From positions 62,001 to 126,000 of the forward strand of contig JAPZUE010000055.1 in NCBI GenBank assembly GCA_027533385.1: 64,000 bases of DNA, read 5' to 3'. This DNA comes from Rhizobium sp. (GTDB taxonomy: Bacteria; Pseudomonadota; Alphaproteobacteria; Rhizobiales; Rhizobiaceae). Of this stretch, positions 52,426 through 59,463 are shown piece by piece (position 1 is the stretch's first letter; the number at the start of each line of letters is the position of its first letter). The notes under the pieces are model-generated. The model had not been told where the DNA came from and did no database searches. It was given only the letters and a program-made list of their open reading frames with translations. A program made the position numbers and the translations under genes.

Positions 52426-53340
52426 ATGGAGCGACCGGTTCTGGCGAAAGGCCTGCCCGAGGATATCGAGGAGAAGAAGGAAGCGGCGCGCGCCTGGTTC
52501 GAAAGCCTGCGCGACACGATCTGCGCTTCCTTCGAAACCCTTGAGAACGAGCTTTCGGGACCCATGGCCGACCGCGAGCCCGGCCGCTTCACCGCCAAGG
52601 ACTGGCAGCGCGAAGAAGGCAAGGGCGGCGGCGGCCGCATGTCGATGATGTATGGCCGCGTCTTCGAGAAGGTCGGCGTGCACACCTCGACCGTCCACGG
52701 CGAGTTTTCACCGGAGTTCCGCAAGCAGATGCCCGGCGCCGAGGAGGATCCGCGCTTCTGGGCCTCCGGCATTTCGCTGATCGCCCATCCGGTCAATCCC
52801 AACGTGCCAACCGTGCACATGAACACCCGCATGGTCGTCACCTCAAGCCAGTGGTTTGGTGGCGGCGCAGACCTCACCCCCGTGCTCGACCGCAGACGCA
52901 CCCAGGACGACCCGGACACCCGCCTCTTCCATCGGGCCATGGAAGTTACCTGCGAGCGCCATACGAGCGTCGCGGATTATCCCACCTACAAGAAGTGGTG
53001 CGACGAATACTTCTTCCTGCCCCACCGCAACGAGCCGCGCGGGATCGGCGGCATCTTCTTCGACTGGCTGACGGCGGACGAGGAAAAAGGCGGCTGGGCC
53101 GCCAATTTCGCCTTCGTCCAGGATGTCGGTCGCGCCTTCAATCTGGTCTATCCGAAGATCGTCCGGGCCAATTTCAACAATCCCTGGACGGAGGAAGACC
53201 GCGAGGAACAGCTCGTCAGACGCGGCCGCTATGTCGAGTTTAACCTGCTCTACGACCGCGGAACGATCTTCGGTCTGAAGACCGGCGGCAACGTCGAATC
53301 AATCCTCTCCTCGCTGCCTCCGCTGGTCCGTTATCCCTGA
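52426..53340 (+). CDS. hemF: Oxygen-dependent coproporphyrinogen III oxidase
   Basis: A 304-residue enzyme that oxidatively decarboxylates coproporphyrinogen III to protoporphyrinogen IX in haem synthesis, using O2. Family blocks are present: [20 protein letters not shown] near residues 66-85 (variable positions included), [12 protein letters not shown] near 125, the GGGADLTP metal-side motif near 145, and [20 protein letters not shown] near 270. GAGGGG before the ATG at 52426 supports the start; a TTG 36 bases earlier has none. Its haem product supplies petABC. No adjoining haem gene. Confidence 0.95.
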   Translation: MERPVLAKGLPEDIEEKKEAARAWFESLRDTICASFETLENELSGPMADREPGRFTAKDWQREEGKGGGGRMSMMYGRVFEKVGVHTSTVHGEFSPEFRKQMPGAEEDPRFWASGISLIAHPVNPNVPTVHMNTRMVVTSSQWFGGGADLTPVLDRRRTQDDPDTRLFHRAMEVTCERHTSVADYPTYKKWCDEYFFLPHRNEPRGIGGIFFDWLTADEEKGGWAANFAFVQDVGRAFNLVYPKIVRANFNNPWTEEDREEQLVRRGRYVEFNLLYDRGTIFGLKTGGNVESILSSLPPLVRYP

Positions 53341-53512
53341 TCCATCAGGTTAACGCTGACATCCGATATGTCCCGCTCGTTCACAAAAAAGAATGGGCGG
53401 CGATTTCCGCTGGTTGCGGCAAAGTGTGTCGGAAACTTGACAGTTTGCATTGCGCTCCGCATTGACGCGGCTCATTCTCCCCCTCGCACGCAGTATCGAG
53501 GAGGAGATTGCG

Positions 53513-53788
53513 ATGACCCCGTCCAGCACAGTATCCGTGTCCAGCGTGAGTCAGCCCATCGACCGTGCGATCGAAGCGCCAGAACTGATCGATCGCCTGG
53601 CCGAGCAGTTACGTCAGTCGAGTGACGTCGACCTGCCCCATTCCTACTTCGTTGAACAGGTTCGGCTCGGTCTGGCCGGCAAGGATCTCGCCGACCGGCT
53701 CGCCGCCAACGACATCGAAAGTGGCGCGCATCGAGGCAAGCGCCAGCCGGCTCGTTCGGTTTTCCACGCCTGGGCAATGCCCGATTGA
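53513..53788 (+). CDS. Small protein of unknown function
   Basis: A 91-residue soluble protein. The first 20 residues are Ser/Val-rich; the rest is mostly helical with charged residues (LIDRLAEQLRQSSDVDLPHSYFVEQVRLG) and a basic tail. GAGGAGGAGAT before the ATG is a strong ribosome site, and a terminator follows at once, so the gene is very likely real and monocistronic. I know no family. A CTTGAC about 90 bases upstream could belong to a promoter. Confidence 0.6.
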   Translation: MTPSSTVSVSSVSQPIDRAIEAPELIDRLAEQLRQSSDVDLPHSYFVEQVRLGLAGKDLADRLAANDIESGAHRGKRQPARSVFHAWAMPD

Positions 53789-53817
53789 ACACAATCCACC
53801 GCGTCGATTGTCCCCTT

Positions 53818-53844
53818 GCCCGCACCTGGTGCGGGCATTTTTTT
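53818..53844 (+). terminator. Rho-independent terminator
   Basis: GCCCGCAC-CTG-GTGCGGGC followed by an unbroken T-run, 30 bases past the stop of the preceding small gene. Confidence 0.93.
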
Positions 53845-53912
53845 CGACCCTGGAGAACAAGACGCGTCCTGATGCGTTTGTACGGTCGAAGCAGACCACG
53901 GAGGAGAACGAC

Positions 53913-54101
53913 GTGAAGCATTTCGAGTGTGGAAGCCTGGTCCCCGGCTGCGATTGGCACACCCGCGCCGAAGAAGAAGCCGAGGTGGTCAGACGCGTCA
54001 TCGACCACATGCGCGTCACCCATGGCGAAGACCTGATCCGCCCGGCAACGGTCGATCACATCAAGGAGCGGATCCGCGACGATCAGCCCACGAAGGCATG
54101 A
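53913..54101 (+). CDS. DUF1059 domain protein
   Basis: A 62-residue protein beginning with a GTG, eight bases after GGAGGAG. The DUF1059 pattern is clear: KHFECGSLVPGCDWHTRAEEEAEVVRRVIDHM (about residues 2-33), with two Cys and the closing His, then HMRVTHGED. The Cys/His arrangement could bind zinc. Proteins of this family are small and of unknown function, often stress-related. It has its own space between two terminators. Confidence 0.82.
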   Translation: MKHFECGSLVPGCDWHTRAEEEAEVVRRVIDHMRVTHGEDLIRPATVDHIKERIRDDQPTKA

Positions 54102-54123
54102 GAAAACCCGCGCCCAGACAATG

Positions 54124-54151
54124 AAAACGGAGCCCGACGAGCGGGCTCCGT
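54124..54151 (-). terminator. Terminator of the fasciclin gene
   Basis: ACGGAGCCCG-ACGAG-CGGGCTCCGT. On the minus strand the stem runs into TTTTCATTG, about 20 bases past the fasciclin stop. It may also serve the convergent DUF1059 gene. Confidence 0.82.
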
Positions 54152-54169
54152 CTGTTGCGGTGAAAGAGC

Positions 54170-54658
54170 TCAGCTGCTCGGCAGCATGACCTTGTCGATG
54201 ACATGAATGACGCCATTGTCCGTGCGGATATCGGCGCTCACGACGTTCGCGCCGTCGACGGTCACGCCGGCACCGGACTTCGACACGGCGAGCGTCCGGT
54301 CTCCACCGCTCTTGATCGTGCGGACATGGATCGTGCGGCCCGGCAGCATGGTCGAGGTCAGTTCGCGACCCACCACATGGTAGCTCAGGATCGCCGCGAG
54401 CTGGTCCTTGTTTTCAGGCTTGAGCAGGTTCTCGACCGTGCCGGCCGGCAATGCGGCAAAGGCTTCGTCGGTCGGTGCGAAAACGGTCAGCGGCCCGCCG
54501 CCCGAAAGCGCGTCGACGAGACCGGCAGCCTCTGCGGCGGCAAGCAGCGTCTTGAAGCTGCCGGCCTGCTGGGCCGTTTCGACGATGTTATTGGCATTGG
54601 CGGAAGACGCAGCAAGCGTGATGCCGGCGGCGGCGAAGGCAAGAGCGATGCGGTTCAT
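54170..54658 (-). CDS. Secreted fasciclin (FAS1) domain protein
   Basis: A 162-residue exported protein. A signal peptide (about residues 1-22, ending SANA) is followed by a single FAS1 domain: the H1 motif TVFAPTDEAFAAL near residues 58-70, the YHVV element near 96-99, and the H2-like NGVIHVIDKVMLP at the C-terminus. FAS1 proteins mediate adhesion; rhizobial Nex18/FixY-like members occur in symbiosis. GGAGGGATTTTC sets the start. It is monocistronic. Confidence 0.9.
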   Translation of the reverse strand: MNRIALAFAAAGITLAASSANANNIVETAQQAGSFKTLLAAAEAAGLVDALSGGGPLTVFAPTDEAFAALPAGTVENLLKPENKDQLAAILSYHVVGRELTSTMLPGRTIHVRTIKSGGDRTLAVSKSGAGVTVDGANVVSADIRTDNGVIHVIDKVMLPSS

Positions 54659-54833
54659 GAAAATCCCTCCTCGGAAAGGCCTGACCGACGTCATGTCGAT
54701 CCAGTGAAGCCGCAAGGGATACGCTGGCGAAACGCCTGCCGGATCGCAGCCGCACGGACACTCTTTGTTGAGGAAGATCGGATGAACCGGAACCGCATTC
54801 CGGCGTATTGCCTTACCTTGATCTGCAGAAACG

Positions 54834-56105
54834 TCAGGCCTTCGCCAGCGTTTCCAGCCGATTAAGCAGATCCTCGCGGCTCAGATTGAACTGCGAGGCG
54901 ATCCAACCCTCCTCCAGCTTTCCGAGGATCTCGCCGACTTTCGGCCCTGCCGGAATGCCGGCAGCCAGCACGTCAGCCCCCTTGACCGGCAGCACCGGCC
55001 GCACGAAACCTTCCGCCCGCCTGAGCAGCGAAAACAGCCGGGCGCTGCGGGCCATCGCCTTCTGATCCCCCTCGGCGCGCGCCCGCGCCGCAGCAAGCTC
55101 AAGCTTCAGCATGGCAATCATCCCGTCCTTGCCGAAGCGGTAGAGATCGCGGTCGAAGGCAACATCGGTCACCGTCTCCTGCGGCTTCGGCGCCCGGGCA
55201 AAGCGGTCGAGCGCCAAGGCCTCGGCATTCGAAAGCCGAAGCCGTTCCGACAGCGTCACCAGCCGCGCCGCATCCTTCGGCACGATCGCCGAGAGCCTCA
55301 AGAGGGGATCCGGCTCCCAGCCGAGCGCCTGCTCGGTCGCGATCAGCCCCGGGATCGCATCGATCCCCCATTTCTCCGTCTCCGGCAGGATCTCGGTGAG
55401 CACCGCCGACTGCCGCATCCACAGAAGCGCCCGTCCCGGGTCGCGCGCGGACAAAAGCTTCTTCATTTCCGCCCAGACCCGCTCGGCCGACAGCGTCTTC
55501 AGCTGCGTCCGCGCCCGGGCGCATGCTTTCAACCCCTCGGCATCGGGCCGACCGCTGCCATAATGGGCAAAGAAGCGGAAGAAGCGCAGCACCCTCAGAT
55601 AATCCTCGGCAATCCGCTGCTCGGCACTGCCGATGAAGCGCACGGTCTTGGTTTCGATATCAGGCAAGCCGCCGACCAGATCCACCACCTCGCCATCCGC
55701 CCTGGCATAAAGTGCATTGATCGTCAGATCCCGCCGATCGGCATCCTCCTGCCAGGTGGCGCCGAAGGAGACATGCGCATGCCGCCCGTTGGTTTCGACA
55801 TCACGCCGCAGCGTCGTCACCTCGTAACCCTTGCCGTCAACGACCAGCGTCACCGTGCCATGCTCGATCCCGGTTGGTACGGCCTTGATGCCCTTGGCCG
55901 CCGCCCGCCCGCTCACCTCTTCCGGCAGAAGCGTCGTCGCAAGATCGATATCGCCGACCGGCAGCCCCATCAGGCTGTTGCGCACCGCGCCGCCGACCAC
56001 CCGCGTTTCCGCACCGCCGCTGTTCAAGAGCGTCATCACCCGCTGAAGCGCGGGCGCCTGGAACCAGTCGCGATCGGCCAGATTGGTCATGCCCACATTG
56101 GTCAT
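54834..56105 (-). CDS. cca: CCA tRNA nucleotidyltransferase/poly(A) polymerase family
   Basis: A 423-residue class II nucleotidyltransferase. The head carries the GGAVRNSLMG motif (about residues 38-47) and the catalytic DID pair in GDIDLATTL (about 51-59), then RRDLTINALYA and a GSAEQRIAEDYLRVLRFFRF block typical of the family (about 165-185, variable positions included). The C-terminal half is helical tRNA-binding body and tail. It adds CCA to tRNA 3' ends; a poly(A) polymerase role is less likely with one such gene of this shape in rhizobia, but it cannot be excluded. The start overlaps the NUDIX stop in an ATGA. Confidence 0.9.
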   Translation of the reverse strand: MTNVGMTNLADRDWFQAPALQRVMTLLNSGGAETRVVGGAVRNSLMGLPVGDIDLATTLLPEEVSGRAAAKGIKAVPTGIEHGTVTLVVDGKGYEVTTLRRDVETNGRHAHVSFGATWQEDADRRDLTINALYARADGEVVDLVGGLPDIETKTVRFIGSAEQRIAEDYLRVLRFFRFFAHYGSGRPDAEGLKACARARTQLKTLSAERVWAEMKKLLSARDPGRALLWMRQSAVLTEILPETEKWGIDAIPGLIATEQALGWEPDPLLRLSAIVPKDAARLVTLSERLRLSNAEALALDRFARAPKPQETVTDVAFDRDLYRFGKDGMIAMLKLELAAARARAEGDQKAMARSARLFSLLRRAEGFVRPVLPVKGADVLAAGIPAGPKVGEILGKLEEGWIASQFNLSREDLLNRLETLAKA

Positions 56106-56734
56106 GCATAGAGCCTTTCATAAAGCGTCCGGATGATGCCGGCGGTAATGCCCCAGATATGCCGCTCGCGATAGGGCATCACGTAGAAATGCCGGACAGT
56201 GCCCTGCCACATCCGGCTGTCCTGCCGATGATTGGCGGGGTCCATCAGGAAGGACAAGGGCACCTCGAAGACGCTGTCCACCTCGTCCGGATTGAGCGTC
56301 AGCGAGAAACCGGGCTGCACCACCGCCAGCACCGGCTGGATGCGGAAACCCGTTCCCGAAAGATATTGCGGCAGCCGCCCGACCGTTTCGACGAAGCGGC
56401 GGTCGAGACCGATCTCCTCTTCCGCCTCGCGCAGCGCCGCTTCTTCGGGCGAGGCATCCGTCGCATCGATGCCGCCGCCGGGAAAGGCGATCTGGCCCGC
56501 ATGCTTGCGCAGCTTGTCGGTGCGCTGCGTGAGAATGATCCGCGCATCCTCGCAATCGTCGATGACGCCGATCAGAACGGCCGCATCCCTCAGCTTCAAC
56601 TGCTCGATTTGCAGAATGCTGTCGCGGTTCAACACATGGTCGCCATGGTCGCGCCAGGCGTGTTCCAGCGGCGCGCCGACCTGTTCGAGCGCCCGGCGAC
56701 GGAAATCATCGGCGGTAAAATTCATGCGGTTCAT
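56102..56734 (-). CDS. NUDIX hydrolase, CoA pyrophosphatase type
   Basis: A 210-residue hydrolase. The NUDIX box GGGIDATDASPEEAALREAEEEIGL splits as GG...D...ALREAEEEIG near residues 85-108. It has Asp where most NUDIX enzymes have the first Glu, which, with the preceding FPGG and QRTDKLRKHAGQIAF, is the pattern of the CoA-specific NudL/UPF0035 branch. Such enzymes split CoA or its esters into 4'-phosphopantetheine and 3',5'-ADP. ATGA overlaps join it to DUF1285 upstream and cca downstream. An internal ATG at 56725 is possible, but coupling favours 56734. Confidence 0.9.
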   Translation of the reverse strand: MNRMNFTADDFRRRALEQVGAPLEHAWRDHGDHVLNRDSILQIEQLKLRDAAVLIGVIDDCEDARIILTQRTDKLRKHAGQIAFPGGGIDATDASPEEAALREAEEEIGLDRRFVETVGRLPQYLSGTGFRIQPVLAVVQPGFSLTLNPDEVDSVFEVPLSFLMDPANHRQDSRMWQGTVRHFYVMPYRERHIWGITAGIIRTLYERLYA

Positions 56735-57354
56735 CGCGACAGTCGGTCGAGTTCATCGGCGGGCATGATCGGGAAGACCGCCCCGCCCGACCGCACGGCA
56801 AACATGACCCTGCCATCGATATCGACGATCTCCCCGCGTTCGACGAGATCATACATGACGGCGCGCGACACGAGAGCCTCAAGCCGGCCACGAACCGCAA
56901 GATAGGGCTTCAGCTCGTGGTTTTCCCCGACGATTTCGAACCTGAGCGGATGATCCGGTCCAGCCTCGACGACATCGCCGACATTGGTGCGAAACGTCAG
57001 CAGCGACTCACCGGCATTTTCCGTCACGCTCATCTCGACGGCGACGAAATGCGCGTCCTGAACCCGGATGCCGACCTTTTCCACAGGTGTGACGAGATAG
57101 GTCTTGCCGTCTTCGTCCTTGCGCAAAACGGTCGAAAACAGCCTGACAAGGGGAGCCCGGCCGATAGGCGTGCCCATGTAGAACCAGGTACCGTCAGACC
57201 TGATTTCCATGTCGAGATCCCCGCAGAACGGCGGTTCCCAGCGTTCCACCGGCGGCAGCGAGGACTTTCCACCCGATGTTTGCGCTGACGCGCGCGAAAT
57301 CAGTGCGGCAAGCCCCGCCGCATCTGTCGTCGCCTTCAGCGTCTCACCCGTCAT
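56731..57354 (-). CDS. DUF1285 family protein
   Basis: A 207-residue cytoplasmic protein of the DUF1285 family. Typical segments are GDLDMEIRSDGTWFYMGTPIGR (about residues 44-65, variable positions included), LVTPVEKVGIRVQDAHFVAV, and the C-terminal LVSRAVMYDLVERGEI. Structures of family members show two small beta domains; function is unknown. It leads a three-gene unit (DUF1285, NUDIX, cca) with ATGA overlaps and diverges from the moxR operon. That DUF1285-NUDIX-cca-moxR order is a recurrent alphaproteobacterial arrangement. Confidence 0.88.
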   Translation of the reverse strand: MTGETLKATTDAAGLAALISRASAQTSGGKSSLPPVERWEPPFCGDLDMEIRSDGTWFYMGTPIGRAPLVRLFSTVLRKDEDGKTYLVTPVEKVGIRVQDAHFVAVEMSVTENAGESLLTFRTNVGDVVEAGPDHPLRFEIVGENHELKPYLAVRGRLEALVSRAVMYDLVERGEIVDIDGRVMFAVRSGGAVFPIMPADELDRLSR

Positions 57355-57414
57355 CTTTGCGTCCCGGTTTTGTCTTTAGTTCATAACAGTCACGAGATAG
57401 TCATTCGAAACGTC

Positions 57415-57443
57415 CTTGTCAGCCGTCCTCTCGCCAATAAGTT
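57415..57443 (+). promoter_or_regulatory. Candidate moxR-operon promoter
   Basis: CTTGTC, 17 bases, TAAGTT, about 70 bases before the moxR start in the 160-base divergent region. The -35 box is good, the -10 box weak. Confidence 0.35.
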
Positions 57444-57515
57444 AGTTTCAGTAACATGCACCCTCGCGCGTCCGTTCGATTCGCCGGACCAGGCCAACAC
57501 CAATTGGAGCAGACC

Positions 57516-58529
57516 ATGGGCATGATGCCAAATCCCGATGTCGCACTGGATGAGAAGGCGATCGTTGAGCAGGCCGAAAAGGCGCTCGCCGATATCGCAA
57601 CGATCCGCCAGGAAGTGGCCAAGGTGATCTTCGGCCAGGAAAAGGTCGTCGAGAACACCCTGCTCGCAATCCTCTCCGGCGGCCATGCGCTGCTCGTCGG
57701 TGTCCCGGGTCTCGCCAAGACCAAGCTCGTCACGACCCTTGGCACGGTTCTCGGCCTTGATGCCAACCGCATCCAGTTTACCCCCGACCTTATGCCCTCG
57801 GATATTCTCGGCACCGAAGTCATGGATCAGGACGACACCGGCCGCCGCTCCTTCCGCTTCGTCAAGGGCCCCGTCTTCGCCCAGCTGCTGATGGCCGACG
57901 AGATCAACCGCGCCAGCCCGCGCACCCAGTCGGCGCTTCTGCAGTCTATGCAGGAATATCACGTCACCATCGCCGGCCAGCCCTACCAGCTGCCGGCCCC
58001 CTTCCACGTGCTCGCGACCCAGAACCCGCTGGAGCAGGAAGGCACCTATCCGCTTCCGGAAGCCCAGCTCGACCGCTTCCTGCTGCAGGTTGACGTTCTC
58101 TATCCGGAACTCGCCGCCGAGCGGCAGATCCTTCTGGAAACCACCGGGGTCAGCGACCGCCGCGCCAGTGCCGTCATCAACAGCGAGCGGCTGATGGAAA
58201 TCCAGAAGCTGATCCGCCAGATGCCGGTCTCCGACACCGTCGTCGACGCAATCCTCTCGCTCGTCCGCTCCGCACGTCCCGGCCATGGCAATGCGTCGAC
58301 CGACAAGAACGTCGCCTGGGGGCCCGGCCCCCGCGCCGGCCAGGCCCTGATGCTCTGCGCCCGTGCCCGCGCACTCTACGAAGGCCGCCTTGCTCCCTCC
58401 ATCGACGACGTGCATGCGCTCGCCGAACCGGTGCTCGAGCACCGCATGGCGCTGACCTTCCCGGCCCGCGCCGAGGGCATGACCGTCCGCGACGTGATCG
58501 CGGGCCTCGTTTCCGACCTGCGCAAGTAA
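57516..58529 (+). CDS. MoxR family AAA+ ATPase
   Basis: A 337-residue AAA+ chaperone-like ATPase. Walker A is GVPGLAKTKL (about residues 66-75), Walker B LLMADEINRASPRTQSALLQSM (about 126-147, variable positions included), with the sensor-1 Asn in LATQNP and the arginine finger region in EAQLDRFLL. MoxR proteins assemble or activate complexes containing von Willebrand A domains, as in methanol dehydrogenase maturation. GGAG precedes the ATG at 57516; an earlier ATG at 57456 has no site. It opens a four-gene operon with DUF58 and membrane proteins. Confidence 0.93.
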   Translation: MGMMPNPDVALDEKAIVEQAEKALADIATIRQEVAKVIFGQEKVVENTLLAILSGGHALLVGVPGLAKTKLVTTLGTVLGLDANRIQFTPDLMPSDILGTEVMDQDDTGRRSFRFVKGPVFAQLLMADEINRASPRTQSALLQSMQEYHVTIAGQPYQLPAPFHVLATQNPLEQEGTYPLPEAQLDRFLLQVDVLYPELAAERQILLETTGVSDRRASAVINSERLMEIQKLIRQMPVSDTVVDAILSLVRSARPGHGNASTDKNVAWGPGPRAGQALMLCARARALYEGRLAPSIDDVHALAEPVLEHRMALTFPARAEGMTVRDVIAGLVSDLRK

Positions 58530-58545
58530 CGGAGGCTTTAACCGC

Positions 58546-59463
58546 GTGGCATCGATCGGCCAGATCGTCGAGCAGACACCCGGAAGCGAAGTGCTGAAGC
58601 GCGCCCGCCAGCGCGCCGTGCTCGTGCCGGACTGCATGGTCGAGGCAAAGCGCATCGCCAACACCGTGATCGCCGGCTGGCATGGCCGCCGCAAGCGCGG
58701 CATCGGCGAGAACTTCTGGCAGTTCCGCCCCTATGCCGATGGTGAGAGCTTCTCGCGCATCGACTGGCGCCGCTCGGCCCGCGACGACCACATGTATATC
58801 CGTGACCGCGAATGGGAGGCGGCCCACACCGTCTGGCTCTGGGCCGACATGTCGCCGTCGATGATGTACAAGTCGACGCTCGCCTCAGTCTCCAAGGAAA
58901 GCCGCGCCCTCGTCCTGATGCTGGCGCTCGCCGAAATTCTCGCCCGCTCCGGCGAACGCATCGGCTGCCCCGGCATCATGGAACCGATCTCGGCCCGCAA
59001 CGCTGCCGAACGGCTGGCAACGGCCATCATGCATGCCCCCATCACCGAAGGCCTGCCCGACACCCGCATGATCCGGGGATCGAGCGACATCGTCCTGATC
59101 GGCGATTTCCTCGATGATGCCGACCGGGTGATGGAGCGCATCACGCCGCTTGCCCGTCGCGGCCTGCGCGGTCATGTGGTCGAAGTCGCCGATCCCGCCG
59201 AGGAAACCTTCCCCTACACCGGCCGCACCGAGTTCACCGATCCCGAAACCGGCGAAAAGCTCACCTCCGGCCGCGCCGAGACGCTGCGCGACGACTACCA
59301 ACAGGCCTATCTCGCGAGGCGTGACTCGATGTCGGATCAGCTGCGCCGCATGGGCTGGAGCTTCACCCACAACCGCACCGATCGCCTCGCTTCCGAGGCC
59401 CTCGTCGCCGTCCACATGCACCTGTCGGGCATGCCGCCCGCCGTTAACAGGAGTGCGGGCTGA
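58546..59463 (+). CDS. DUF58 (vWA-like) protein
   Basis: A 305-residue cytoplasmic protein. The DUF58 hallmark FRPYADGESFSRIDWRRSARDD lies near residues 61-82 (variable positions included). The rest has a von Willebrand A-like fold with WADMSPSM in place of the usual DxSxS metal site, so the first two acidic/serine positions are kept. DUF58 proteins are the standard partners of MoxR ATPases. The GTG start is preceded by GGAGG. The stop overlaps the next start in TGATG. Confidence 0.9.
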   Translation: MASIGQIVEQTPGSEVLKRARQRAVLVPDCMVEAKRIANTVIAGWHGRRKRGIGENFWQFRPYADGESFSRIDWRRSARDDHMYIRDREWEAAHTVWLWADMSPSMMYKSTLASVSKESRALVLMLALAEILARSGERIGCPGIMEPISARNAAERLATAIMHAPITEGLPDTRMIRGSSDIVLIGDFLDDADRVMERITPLARRGLRGHVVEVADPAEETFPYTGRTEFTDPETGEKLTSGRAETLRDDYQQAYLARRDSMSDQLRRMGWSFTHNRTDRLASEALVAVHMHLSGMPPAVNRSAG